Part shown: piece after piece, positions 16,463 to 24,940 of the stretch
Position numbering within the stretch: the first letter of the stretch is position 1
Layout: every line of letters starts with the position of its first letter
Source of the DNA: CAYTAU01 sp964442075
GTDB lineage: Bacteria; Bacteroidota; Bacteroidia; Bacteroidales; CAYTAU01
Direction of reading: 5' to 3'
DNA: 64,000 nt
NCBI GenBank assembly: GCA_964442075.1
Contig: CAYTWH010000003.1
Coordinates: 62,001-126,000 of the forward strand
Position numbers and translations under genes: made by a program
Notes under the pieces: generated by a model
What the model was told of the DNA's origin: nothing
What the model saw: only the letters and a program-made list of their open reading frames with translations
Databases searched by the model: none

Positions 16463-17314
16463 TTAATGTTTAGGGATAATACTCATTACAGGTATTTTAG
16501 CTTTATGGATAATCTCTTTTGCTAAAGACCCAATAAAAAATTCCACTATTTCAGATTCTTGTTGTGTCATTATTAACATAATGTCGCCGTTAACACTATC
16601 TGAATAATCTAACAATGATTTTGCAATTTTTTCTTTTCCTCCGCTTAGTTTAATAAATTGTGTTTCACACTCAACATCGTGTTGGTTAACAAATTTCTTA
16701 ACCTGATATAATTGATTTCTAAGTTTTCCCAAATCATATTCAACACCTGTAGTAACAGCTGTTACAGCAAAAACCTTGCCTCCAAAATATTTTGCAAGAC
16801 TAATTGCTGTGTTAACTTTTTTACCTGTTTCTTTTGATAAGTCAAGAGGAACAATTATGTTTTCAAATTTTTCACGAGAATGTTTACTTTTTAAAGTAAT
16901 AACAGGGCATTTTGCTTCATTAATTAAACGTAAAGCATTTGAACCTACAATTTTCTGCTTAATATTACTTGTTGTAGTTGTTCCAACAACTATCATTTTA
17001 GCTTTTAATTTTTTAGCTTCAATTAAGATTGAATCAATTAATTTGCCTTTAGAAATAATTTTTGAAACTTTTAAGCCTGTTTTTTTAGAAATTAATTTAA
17101 CATACTCGTCTAATTTCTTATTTATTCTTTCAATATAATCATCTTTTTCATTAGATGAAAAAATTCCCCAAAAAGGTTTGCTTTCAACAATTACATGAAG
17201 TAAAACAATTTCTGATTTTGAATATCTTGCAAGATTATAAGATTGCTCTAGACCTGTTAAAGAATGTTCTGTAAAATCAATTGGAACTAAAATTTTGTTT
17301 TCTAAATTTTCCAT
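16463..17314 (-). CDS. Universal stress protein, two UspA domains
   Basis: Two tandem UspA folds: residues about 1-140 (KILVPIDFTEHSLTGLEQSYNLA and MIVVGTTTTSNIKQKIVGSNALRLI) and about 145-283 (FENIIVPLDLSKETGKKV and LSGGKEKIAKSLL). The GxxGx-type nucleotide loop is only partly kept (VVGTTTTSN; the second repeat ends IGSLAKEII). It is a cytoplasmic stress-resistance protein of unknown target. The start at 17314 (MENLENKILVPID) is chosen because the frame upstream to 17383 reads as unlikely sequence and the UspA fold begins right at ILVPID. Confidence 0.9.
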   Translation of the reverse strand: MENLENKILVPIDFTEHSLTGLEQSYNLARYSKSEIVLLHVIVESKPFWGIFSSNEKDDYIERINKKLDEYVKLISKKTGLKVSKIISKGKLIDSILIEAKKLKAKMIVVGTTTTSNIKQKIVGSNALRLINEAKCPVITLKSKHSREKFENIIVPLDLSKETGKKVNTAISLAKYFGGKVFAVTAVTTGVEYDLGKLRNQLYQVKKFVNQHDVECETQFIKLSGGKEKIAKSLLDYSDSVNGDIMLIMTQQESEIVEFFIGSLAKEIIHKAKIPVMSIIPKH

Positions 17315-17539
17315 ATTAAAATTCAAGATTAAATTTTTGGCAAACCTACACAAATTTTTTCTTAAAACATACACAAACAGCATGAAAAAAAAATTATATG
17401 TATAGGTTCACTCTGGCAATATAAATATATTTTCTCAGAGGAAATATAAGCAATAGTTTTTAAATAATCTTTATTTATATTTTGTTGATTAAATTAATGA
17501 ATTTATTAATATTTTTGTTTGGTATTATATATTCAAAAA

Positions 17540-18199
17540 ATGAATTTACTAATTGTAGCTGCAACAAAGTTAGAGCTTGAGTACTTATTTGAAAAATGTT
17601 CTGAAATTAAAGTTGAAAATAATACTTTTTTTTCTTTGGAATTAAACAATTTCAAATTTGATATTTTAATAACCGGTATTGGCATTACTAATACTGTTTA
17701 TGAATTAACGAAATTACTTCAAAGTAAAAATTATGATCTAATTATAAACGCAGGTATTGCAGGCTCGTTTTCAAGCAATAATAAAATTGGAGATACTGTA
17801 GAAGTTGTTGAAGAACAGTTTGCTGAAATTGCATATAAGGATGGCAAAGTACAAACACTTTTTGAGTACGGTTTGATGAAAGATAATGGTATTTTTATAA
17901 ATGGGAAGCTATTAAATAAGCAAACATTAAATTCTAGTTTACCTAAAGTAAAAGGAATTACGGTAAATACAATTTATCCTGAAAACTCGGTATTGAAAAA
18001 GAAGTTTAATGTTGATATTGAAACAATGGAAGGTGGTGCATTTTTTTATGTTTGCTTAAAAGAAAAAGTCCCTTTTACAGAAATTCGTTCTATTTCAAAT
18101 TTTGTTGGAGAAACAGATAAAAACAAATGGGATATTGAATTAGCAAGTAAAAATTTGGCGAAACAGCTTATGACGATAATTGATAATTTATGTTTATAA
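17540..18199 (+). CDS. mqnB: Futalosine hydrolase
   Basis: Splits futalosine to hypoxanthine and dehypoxanthine futalosine in the futalosine pathway to menaquinone. It has a nucleoside phosphorylase fold: MNLLIVAATKLELE, ILITGIGITNTVYELTK, LIINAGIAGSF with IGD following, and IETMEGGAFFYVCLKE with the catalytic-region Glu residues. RSISNFVGETDKNKWD with the usual Asp/Trp is close to the C-terminus. Its length of about 219 residues fits. The start at 17540 (MNLLIVAATK) is preferred over 17519. The end overlaps the convergent mnmA by 6 bp. Confidence 0.88.
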   Translation: MNLLIVAATKLELEYLFEKCSEIKVENNTFFSLELNNFKFDILITGIGITNTVYELTKLLQSKNYDLIINAGIAGSFSSNNKIGDTVEVVEEQFAEIAYKDGKVQTLFEYGLMKDNGIFINGKLLNKQTLNSSLPKVKGITVNTIYPENSVLKKKFNVDIETMEGGAFFYVCLKEKVPFTEIRSISNFVGETDKNKWDIELASKNLAKQLMTIIDNLCL

Positions 18200-19279
18200 A
18201 ATAATTCCTCCTCCAACTAAATCATTTCCCTCATAAAAAACAGCTGATTGCCCAGGAGTAACAGCACTAACAGGCTTATCAAATTTCACTAATATTTTCT
18301 TATTGTCAAGCAATTTTAAAGTCCCGCTAACACACTTTGAACGGTATCTTATTTTAGTTTCAACTTTTAAATTATCAGTAATATTATCATATTTATTAAT
18401 GATCAAATCTGTTACATGCATTTCTGCTTGTTCAAGTTCTTCTTTTTCCCCTAAGGTAATTGTATTTGTATTTGCATCAATTTTTAGAACATATAAAGGA
18501 TAGCCAACCGCAATTTCTAATCCTTTACGTTGCCCGATAGTGTAGAATGGATAACCTTTATGTTTTCCAAGTATTTTTCCCTTACTTGTAATAAAATTCC
18601 CGGATTTTACTATTTCATCAATATTATCAACATTTTCTTTTAAAAACCGTCTGTAATCATCATCGGGAATAAAACAGATTTCCTGACTTTCTTTTTTTTG
18701 TGCTATAGATTTATATCCTAATTTATCGGCAATACCTCTAACTTCTTCTTTTTTTAAATTTCCTAAAGGGAATAAAGTTCTTTTTAAATTTTCTTGAGTA
18801 AGGTTCCAAAGAAAATATGATTGATCTTTATTTTCATCTGCTCCTTTTGATATAAAATACCTTCCTTTTTCATATTTTACATTTGCATAATGACCTGTGG
18901 CAATATACTGGCAATTTAACTCATCTGCTAAATCTTGAATTATACCCCATTTAATATATGTATTGCAAACTACGCAAGGGTTTGGTGTACGCCCTGATAA
19001 ATATTCATTAATAAAATTATCTATAACAGTTTTTTTGAAAATATCTCTTGCATCTAGTATTTGATGTGAAAACCCCAATTTATTAGCAAGCTCTTTTGCT
19101 TCATATATTGATTCAACACTACAACAACCTGTCTGTTTTTCCAAACATCCTTTTGTTATATAATCCCATAAACGAAAAGTAACACCAAAAAGATTATAGC
19201 CTTTTTTAAGCAATAACATTGCAGCAACAGAACTGTCAATTCCACCACTCATTGCCATTAAAACATTTTGGTTTTTCAT
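18194..19279 (-). CDS. mnmA: tRNA-specific 2-thiouridylase MnmA
   Basis: Puts sulfur on U34 of tRNA for Lys, Glu and Gln. The PP-loop AMSGGIDSSVAAMLL is at about residues 8-22. The first catalytic Cys lies in GRTPNPCVVCN and the second in SQEICFIPDDDYR. TGHYANV, KDQSYFLW and the central FYTIGQRKGL motif are intact. The beta-barrel C-terminal domain ends with VTPGQSAVFYEG. At 361 residues it is full length. A Cys pair near the N-terminus (GCLEKQTGCCS) belongs to a subgroup common in Bacteroidota. A MORN-type gene starts the next minus-strand unit downstream. Confidence 0.95.
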   Translation of the reverse strand: MKNQNVLMAMSGGIDSSVAAMLLLKKGYNLFGVTFRLWDYITKGCLEKQTGCCSVESIYEAKELANKLGFSHQILDARDIFKKTVIDNFINEYLSGRTPNPCVVCNTYIKWGIIQDLADELNCQYIATGHYANVKYEKGRYFISKGADENKDQSYFLWNLTQENLKRTLFPLGNLKKEEVRGIADKLGYKSIAQKKESQEICFIPDDDYRRFLKENVDNIDEIVKSGNFITSKGKILGKHKGYPFYTIGQRKGLEIAVGYPLYVLKIDANTNTITLGEKEELEQAEMHVTDLIINKYDNITDNLKVETKIRYRSKCVSGTLKLLDNKKILVKFDKPVSAVTPGQSAVFYEGNDLVGGGIIL

Positions 19280-19303
19280 TACGGGAACCTCTGCTTATAT
19301 TGA

Positions 19304-20128
19304 TTATTTATAACGTGACTTTTGGGAATTTTCAAACACATTATCTATTGTCGGTTCTTCAAATCTATCTTTATTTTTTTCTGATTCTATAATTTCATTA
19401 GTAAATTTTGCATTTATTTCATCCTCATTTGTTGCAATATTTTTTATATATTCTATTTCTTTCTCAATTTTTCCACTCGACTCATAGAAAATAAATTTCC
19501 CATGTTTTAGATTGCCTCGGTATTTTCCCTTAAATCTTAGTCTGCCACTTTTGTAATATAAATTAATTGCACCTTCTTTTTTCCCGTTAACATATCTTGT
19601 TTCGATCCTTGTTTTACCTCCATCGTAATATTGACGCCAAACACCTTCTTTTATATCATTTTTGTATGTCAATTCTTCTGATTTATCACCACTTTTAAAA
19701 TAACTTGTAGATTTACCATCTTTAATACCTGCTTTATATGTGACCTTTGCTGCTAATGTTTCATCAATTCTATAGAATTCCCAAATGCTATCTTTAACAT
19801 TAGTGTTAATATAATTTCCTTTAGCCATAAGTTTTCCATTATCCCAATACAGTTTTGCATTGGCTTTGTTACCATCATTATTGTATAAAATAAATGCACT
19901 TAATTTACCATTACTATAAAATCGCTTATATTCACCAATTAATTTGTCATTTTTAAAGTGTGCAATGTAAGCAATCTGCTCATTTTCGTATTTCTTTTGC
20001 CATGGACCTTGTTTCATCCCATTTATATCAACGTAATTAATTAAAGAGTCTCCTTTTTGACCTACATTTTGAGAAAATAAAGAAACCGTAACACTTATCA
20101 GTAATAAAATTACAATTGTTTTTTTCAT
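19304..20128 (-). CDS. Secreted MORN/YwqK-type repeat protein
   Basis: A signal peptide (residues 1-19, ending SLFSQ) precedes about eight MORN-like repeats of the pattern YxxGKxxGxWxxYY. Examples are NGMKQGPWQKKYENE, NDKLIGEYKRFYSNGKL, KEGVWRQYYDGGKTRIE and LKHGKFIFYESSGKIEKE. These repeats form an extended beta structure. In databases they are often labelled YwqK antitoxin-like, but with a signal peptide this protein is more likely periplasmic or surface-bound. The C-terminal 40 residues are charged and not repeated. It ends 24 nt before the mnmA ATG, so the two may be co-transcribed. Confidence 0.82.
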   Translation of the reverse strand: MKKTIVILLLISVTVSLFSQNVGQKGDSLINYVDINGMKQGPWQKKYENEQIAYIAHFKNDKLIGEYKRFYSNGKLSAFILYNNDGNKANAKLYWDNGKLMAKGNYINTNVKDSIWEFYRIDETLAAKVTYKAGIKDGKSTSYFKSGDKSEELTYKNDIKEGVWRQYYDGGKTRIETRYVNGKKEGAINLYYKSGRLRFKGKYRGNLKHGKFIFYESSGKIEKEIEYIKNIATNEDEINAKFTNEIIESEKNKDRFEEPTIDNVFENSQKSRYK

Positions 20129-20176
20129 TTGAGATTTGGTTTAAATATTAAACGAAAATACTAATAATTATATTAT

Positions 20177-20212
20177 AAAAAAAAAGCTCATTTAATAAAA
20201 TGAGCTTTTTAT
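20177..20212. terminator. Bidirectional hairpin terminator after dnaK
   Basis: AAAAAGCTCATTT and AAATGAGCTTTTT flank a short loop and give A/T runs on both sides. It lies 18 bp beyond the dnaK stop. Confidence 0.88.
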
Positions 20213-20229
20213 AATTATGAGTAAACTAT

Positions 20230-22122
20230 TTATTTCACTTCTTCAAAATCAACATCAGTTACTTCATCTTTTGTATCTTCGGTTCCTTCTTCTGTTTGAG
20301 AGGCTTCCGGTTCTGCTTGTTTGCTAGCATCATACATTTCCTGCGAAGCTGCCTGAAATACTGTGTTTAATTCTTCCATTGATTTATCAATAGCTTCAAT
20401 ATCCTCGTTTTTATGAGCTTCTTTTAAGTCTGCTAATGCTTTTTCAATAGGTTCTTTTTTATCTGCAGGAATTTTATCACCATATTCTTTCAATTGTTTT
20501 TCTGTTTGGAATATAGTGCTGTCTGCTTGGTTTATTTTATCAACCCTTTCTTTAACTTTATTATCTTCTTCTTCATTAGCCTCAGCTTCTTGTTTCATTT
20601 TTTCAATTTCTGCATCACTTAAGCCCGATGATGCTTCAATTCTAATTTTTTGCTCTTTTCCCGTTCCTTTATCTTTTGCCGATACATTCAAAATACCGTT
20701 TGCATCAATATCAAAAGTCACCTCAATTTGTGGAACTCCTCTTGGTGCCGGTGGTATTCCATCTAAATGAAACCTGCCAATTGTTTTATTGTCTTTTGCC
20801 ATTGAACGTTCTCCCTGTAAAACATGAATTTCAACAGAAGGTTGATTATCTGATGCAGTCGAGAATGTTTCTGCTTTTTTTGTCGGGATTGTAGTATTTG
20901 CTTCAATTAATTTTGTATCAATACCACCGAGTGTTTCAATTCCAAGTGATAAAGGTGTAACATCCAATAGTAATACATCTTTAACCTCTCCTGTTAAAAC
21001 ACCGCCTTGTATTGCAGCTCCTACAGCAACAACTTCATCGGCATTTACTCCTTTTGAAGGTTCTTTCCCGAAAATCTTTTCAACAATCTTTTGAATTGCA
21101 GGAATTCTAGTTGATCCACCTACAAGTAAAACTTCGTCAATTTCTGAAGCTTTTATTCCTGAATCAGACAATGCCTTTTTACAAGGTGCTACAGTATCTT
21201 GAATTAATTTATCAGATAATTTTTCAAAATTAGCTCTTGTAAGAGTTCTAACCAAATGTTTAGGAATTCCATCAACAGGCATTATATATGGAAGATTTAT
21301 TTCGGTACTGGTTGAACTGGATAATTCAATTTTAGCTTTTTCGGCTGCTTCTTTCAATCTTTGAAGAGACATAGGATCTTTTCTTAAATCAATGTTTTCA
21401 TCTTTTTTGAATTCATCGGCTAACCAATCAATAATTACCTGATCAAAATCATCGCCACCAAGATGAGTATTTCCATTTGTAGATTTAACTTCAAAAACAC
21501 CATCTCCTAATTCTAATATTGAAATATCAAAAGTTCCACCACCAAGGTCAAAAACTGCAATTTTAACATCTTTTCCTTTTTTATCTAATCCATAAGCTAA
21601 TGATGCAGCAGTTGGCTCGTTTATAATTCTTTTCACATCCAAGCCTGCAATTTCTCCGGCTTCTTTTGTCGCCTGACGTTGTGAATCGCTAAAGTAAGCA
21701 GGAACAGTAATAACTGCTTCTGTTACTTCTTGTCCAAGATAATCCTCTGCTGTTTTCTTCATTTTTTGAAGTACCATTGCTGAAATTTCCTGAGGACTAT
21801 ATTTTCTATCATCAATTTTAACTCTTGGAGTATTATTGTTTCCCTTAATTATTTCATAAGAAACTCTTTCAACTTCTTTTTTTACTTTATCAAAAGTTTC
21901 TCCCATTAACCTTTTAATAGAATAAATAGTTTTTGTTGGATTAGTGATTGCCTGACGCTTTGCAGGGTCTCCAATTTTTCGTTCTCCATTTTCAATAAAT
22001 GCAACAATTGATGGAGTAGTTCGTTTTCCTTCACTGTTAGGTATTACGATTGGTTCGTTACCTTCCATAACTGCAACACATGAATTTGTTGTACCAAGGT
22101 CTATTCCTATTATTTTACCCAT
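20230..22122 (-). CDS. dnaK: Molecular chaperone DnaK (Hsp70)
   Basis: The ATPase domain is complete: IGIDLGTTNSCVAVM at the start, YSPQEISAMVLQKMK, AVITVPAYFSDSQRQATKEAG, IINEPTAASLAYGLDKKG, VFDLGGGTFDISIL and VLLVGGSTRIPAIQ. The substrate-binding part has DVTPLSLGIETLGG and RVPQIEVTFDIDANGI-like blocks. The acidic tail (DEVTDVDFEEVK) is the Gram-negative form. It works with grpE and dnaJ, encoded divergently just upstream. The intergenic region of 375 bp holds promoters for both directions. Length 630 is normal. Confidence 0.98.
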   Translation of the reverse strand: MGKIIGIDLGTTNSCVAVMEGNEPIVIPNSEGKRTTPSIVAFIENGERKIGDPAKRQAITNPTKTIYSIKRLMGETFDKVKKEVERVSYEIIKGNNNTPRVKIDDRKYSPQEISAMVLQKMKKTAEDYLGQEVTEAVITVPAYFSDSQRQATKEAGEIAGLDVKRIINEPTAASLAYGLDKKGKDVKIAVFDLGGGTFDISILELGDGVFEVKSTNGNTHLGGDDFDQVIIDWLADEFKKDENIDLRKDPMSLQRLKEAAEKAKIELSSSTSTEINLPYIMPVDGIPKHLVRTLTRANFEKLSDKLIQDTVAPCKKALSDSGIKASEIDEVLLVGGSTRIPAIQKIVEKIFGKEPSKGVNADEVVAVGAAIQGGVLTGEVKDVLLLDVTPLSLGIETLGGIDTKLIEANTTIPTKKAETFSTASDNQPSVEIHVLQGERSMAKDNKTIGRFHLDGIPPAPRGVPQIEVTFDIDANGILNVSAKDKGTGKEQKIRIEASSGLSDAEIEKMKQEAEANEEEDNKVKERVDKINQADSTIFQTEKQLKEYGDKIPADKKEPIEKALADLKEAHKNEDIEAIDKSMEELNTVFQAASQEMYDASKQAEPEASQTEEGTEDTKDEVTDVDFEEVK

Positions 22123-22165
22123 ATTTATTAGTTTTTAAATTTATTTCAAATTTTCTTATTGCTTG

Positions 22166-22271
22166 TTTTCAATCATTATGCCAATACATTTTTTATCAAT
22201 TAATATGATATAATGTCATAAATTGCGAACATAAAAATATTAGACTGACATTTTTTATGTCAAAAAGGCAG
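22166..22271 (-). promoter_or_regulatory. dnaK promoter: sigma-54-like block and upstream palindromic site
   Basis: On the minus strand TTGGCATAATGATTGAAAA (22184-22166) lies 43 nt before the ATG, with the GG-N10-GA spacing seen at htpG. Sixty bases upstream (22271-22245) is CTGCCTTTTTGACATA, which extends into ATGTCAG to make an inverted repeat with TGACA half sites. Confidence 0.6.
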
Positions 22272-22418
22272 AAAACTCTTTTTAACTTGCTTTATTATCA
22301 TACAAAAACGTAGTGAGATATTAAGTCCTGAATAATCTTGTGTTGTTCATTTATTGAAAATTAAAATTTGCGGTTCTTTAATCCTAAAATAACTTGTCCA
22401 TTTTCATGCGTTTTAACA

Positions 22419-22462
22419 GTGTCATTTTGTCTTAAATTGTAAGCTTGGCAAATATTTTGAGA
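22419..22462 (+). promoter_or_regulatory. grpE promoter: same two blocks as htpG and dnaK
   Basis: AGTGTCATTTTGTCTTA (22419-22435) is followed by CTTGGCAAATATTTTGAGA (22444-22462), again with GG-N10-GA spacing. The block ends 35 nt before the grpE ATG, the same leader length as htpG and dnaK within a few bases. Confidence 0.6.
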
Positions 22463-22497
22463 TTAGGAGCAAAAATTAATATTTAATAATAATAACA

Positions 22498-23094
22498 ATG
22501 GCGAAAGAGGAAAAAACTGAAAATATCCATGAAGAGGAAATTCAAAAGGATGATAACAATGACGTTGATATTGTAATCAAAGATGAGGATGAAGCAAAGC
22601 AAATCAAAAAGAAATCAAAACGCAGTAAAGCGTCCAAAAAGGAAGATAAAGTAGAAGAGTTGGGCAACAAATTAGAAGAAATAAACGATAAATATCTTAG
22701 ACTGTCTGCTGAATTTGAAAATTACAGAAAACGCACACTCAAAGAAAAAATAGATATAATAAAATCGGGTGGAGAAAGTACGCTGATTAGTATTTTGCCT
22801 GTTTATGATGATTTTGAAAGAGCATTGCAAAATATTGAAAACACTAAAGATGTTGAAAAATTGAAAGAAGGTGTTGAGCTTATATACAATAAATTTAGTG
22901 AGTTTTTGAAGACTAACGGTGTAAAAGTAATTGAAGCTAAAAATAAAGATTTTGATACTGATATACATGAGGCGGTAGGCAAATTTCCTGTTAAATCTAA
23001 AAAAGAAAAAGGAAAGGTTATTGACGTTGTAGAAAAAGGGTATATGTTGCACGATAAAGTTATTAGATTTGCAAAAGTTGTAATTGGAGAATAA
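22498..23094 (+). CDS. grpE: Nucleotide exchange factor GrpE
   Basis: Releases ADP from DnaK. An acidic and lysine-rich N-terminal tail (residues 1-50) leads into the long coiled coil (KVEELGNKLEEINDKYLRLSAEFENYRKR in pieces, about 50-95) and the C-terminal beta domain. That domain carries LPVYDDFERAL and the family-typical DIHEAVGKFPV and GYMLHDKVIRFAKVVIG. Length 198 is typical. It is followed after 84 bp by dnaJ, and together they form a probable heat-shock operon divergent from dnaK. Confidence 0.95.
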   Translation: MAKEEKTENIHEEEIQKDDNNDVDIVIKDEDEAKQIKKKSKRSKASKKEDKVEELGNKLEEINDKYLRLSAEFENYRKRTLKEKIDIIKSGGESTLISILPVYDDFERALQNIENTKDVEKLKEGVELIYNKFSEFLKTNGVKVIEAKNKDFDTDIHEAVGKFPVKSKKEKGKVIDVVEKGYMLHDKVIRFAKVVIGE

Positions 23095-23130
23095 TGGGAA
23101 ATTTAAAGTCCAAAATTTCAAGTGTAAGCA

Positions 23131-23150
23131 CCTGCCATAAGGTAGGCAGG
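23131..23150. repeat. Palindrome CCTGCCATAAGGTAGGCAGG
   Basis: An imperfect palindrome between grpE and dnaJ. A related palindrome, CCTGCCTGCCGGCAGG, lies at 51291-51306. It may fold in the grpE-dnaJ message and tune dnaJ expression. Confidence 0.5.
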
Positions 23151-23178
23151 CTTAATAATTTTTAAATAATTAATTATA

Positions 23179-24321
23179 ATGTCAAAAAGAGATTATTACG
23201 AAATATTAGAAGTTTCAAAAGATTCTTCTCAAGAAGAAATTAAAAAGGCTTACAGAAAAAAAGCTATACAATATCATCCTGACAAAAATCCTGACGACAA
23301 AACTGCTGAAGAAAAGTTTAAAGAAGCTGCTGAAGCATACGAGGTGTTAAGCAAAGAAGATAAAAGACAAAGATACGATCAGTTTGGACATGAGGGAATG
23401 AGAGGAAGCGGTTTTGCAGGTGGTGGATTTTCCATGGATGATATTTTTGAAAATTTCGGCAGTATTTTCGGCGATTTTTTTGGCGGATTTGGTGGTAGTG
23501 GTGGTGGAAGCAGAGGTGGAAGACGTGTTAATAAAGGAACAAACCTTAGAATTAAGGTTAGTTTAACATTAAAAGATATTGCAAACGGTGTTGAAAAAAA
23601 GATTAAAGTTAAAAAATATGTAGCATGTAATACCTGTAGTGGAACAGGGGCAAAAGATGGAAATTCATATAAAACTTGTGATACTTGTCGTGGAAGCGGT
23701 CAGGTAACAAGAGTAACCAATACTTTTATAGGGCAAATGCAAACAAGCTCTACTTGTCCTACTTGTAGAGGAGAAGGCAAAATAATTACAAGTAAATGTA
23801 ATGAATGCGCAGGCGAAGGAGTAACTAGAGGAGAAGAAATAATTAGCATAAATATACCGGCAGGTGTTGAAGAAGGAATGCAACTTAGTGTTTCGGGAAA
23901 AGGAAATGCCCCACGACACGGTGGTGTTAACGGCGACCTTATTATAATGATTGAAGAAGAAAGCCATCCTGAATTAATTAGAGATGGTAATAATCTTTTA
24001 TATAATTTATTTGTAAGTATCTCTGATGCGGCAATTGGAAAACCTGTGGAAATTCCGATAATTGACGGAAAAGTAAAAGTAAAAATTGAACAAGGTACTC
24101 AGCCAAATAAAGTATTAAGATTAAAAGGAAAAGGATTACCTTCTGTTAATGGCTACAGTAAAGGAGATATACTTGTTAAAGTAAATGTGTGGATACCTAA
24201 ATCCTTAACAAGAGAGGAAAAGAAAATACTTGAAAAACTTAACGAAAGCGATAATTTTAAACCTAACCCCAGTAAAGCCGATAAAAGTATTTTTGAAAGA
24301 ATGAGAAATATGTTTGATTAA
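23179..24321 (+). CDS. dnaJ: Chaperone protein DnaJ (Hsp40)
   Basis: A full class I J-protein of 380 residues. The J domain with HPD (YHPDKNPDD, about residues 33-41) is followed by a Gly/Phe-rich linker (about 75-115) and four zinc-binding CxxCxGxG repeats (CNTCSGTG, CDTCRGSG, CPTCRGEG, CNECAGEG, about 150-220). The substrate-binding C-terminal domains end it. It delivers substrates to DnaK and stimulates ATP hydrolysis. It lies downstream of grpE. Confidence 0.97.
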   Translation: MSKRDYYEILEVSKDSSQEEIKKAYRKKAIQYHPDKNPDDKTAEEKFKEAAEAYEVLSKEDKRQRYDQFGHEGMRGSGFAGGGFSMDDIFENFGSIFGDFFGGFGGSGGGSRGGRRVNKGTNLRIKVSLTLKDIANGVEKKIKVKKYVACNTCSGTGAKDGNSYKTCDTCRGSGQVTRVTNTFIGQMQTSSTCPTCRGEGKIITSKCNECAGEGVTRGEEIISINIPAGVEEGMQLSVSGKGNAPRHGGVNGDLIIMIEEESHPELIRDGNNLLYNLFVSISDAAIGKPVEIPIIDGKVKVKIEQGTQPNKVLRLKGKGLPSVNGYSKGDILVKVNVWIPKSLTREEKKILEKLNESDNFKPNPSKADKSIFERMRNMFD

Positions 24322-24356
24322 ACCAGCATGATAAAAAGTTCGGTAGCGTAGTTTCA

Positions 24357-24797
24357 TTATATTTTTTTTCTTTTTTTTCTTGACTTTCTCAATTTTATCT
24401 CTTTAGGACACATACTAAATGGAGCAATCATTTGAACTGCTACATTTTTACCTTTATTCATCGCTGGCTTCCATTTAATTTCCATATTTTTCACTAAATC
24501 TAATGCATCATTATCAATATTAGTCTCAATTCCTCTTATAGTTTTAGGTTTTGAAATATTTCCATTTTCATCCAAAATAAAACTAATATAAATTGCAATA
24601 GTATCGTCTTTTTCACAAGAAATTTGATATTTTTCTTTTAATTCCAAACTCTTTTCTTTTATCCATTTATGAAAAACTGATTCCCCTTTTACTGGTACTG
24701 CTGGAATTTCAACCACATAATATATTTGGTTTGTATCTTGAGAATGCAAGTTGAAAACTATTCCAAATATGAATAATGCAATTAATAACTTTTTCAT
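24357..24797 (-). CDS. Secreted TonB C-terminal-like protein
   Basis: A signal peptide (MKKLLIALFIFGIVFNLHSQ) is followed by a TonB C-terminal-type fold: FHKWIKEKSLELKEKYQ, IAIYISFILDENGNISKPKTIRGI, and ALDLVKNMEIKWKPAMNKGK before the final strand. It ends in a very basic tail (RKSRKKRKKI). Real TonB proteins have an N-terminal membrane anchor; this one appears cleaved, so it is a TonB_C-domain secreted protein of unknown role. The frame opens further upstream to 24935, but that part is translated repeat hairpin (24885-24926), so the start at 24797 is chosen. Confidence 0.78.
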   Translation of the reverse strand: MKKLLIALFIFGIVFNLHSQDTNQIYYVVEIPAVPVKGESVFHKWIKEKSLELKEKYQISCEKDDTIAIYISFILDENGNISKPKTIRGIETNIDNDALDLVKNMEIKWKPAMNKGKNVAVQMIAPFSMCPKEIKLRKSRKKRKKI

Positions 24798-24843
24798 AAC
24801 ATATAATTTTGAATTAAAAACTGTATATTCCCCAAATATAAAC

Positions 24844-24875
24844 AAAAAAAGGAGAAAACTCTCCTTTAATTTTAA
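24844..24875 (-). terminator. Hairpin terminator of cassette C (T1 family)
   Basis: On the minus strand AAAGGAGAGTTTTCTCCTTT with a T run, nearly identical to the terminator of cassette A. It stands after the second hairpin at 24885-24926. Confidence 0.8.
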
Positions 24876-24884
24876 AAAATAAAA

Positions 24885-24926
24885 AAGCCTCACCCCAACC
24901 CTCTCCAAAGGAGAGGGAGTTTTTGA
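24885..24926 (-). repeat. Hairpin element T2 of cassette C
   Basis: On the minus strand ACTCCCTCTCCTTTGGAGAG, then GGTTGGGGTGAGGC and a T run: a strong stem with terminator-like tail, 14 nt after the cassette C stop. The T2 core at 30428-30467 is essentially identical and is also coupled to a T1 hairpin on the same strand at the same distance. It is a mobile-looking composite. Confidence 0.75.
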
Positions 24927-24940
24927 CTTTTGCATTTTAC

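Noticed and set aside
24798..24935. N-terminal extension of the TonB_C-like gene
   Set aside because: These 46 codons are translated hairpin repeat and the signal peptide starts at 24797.
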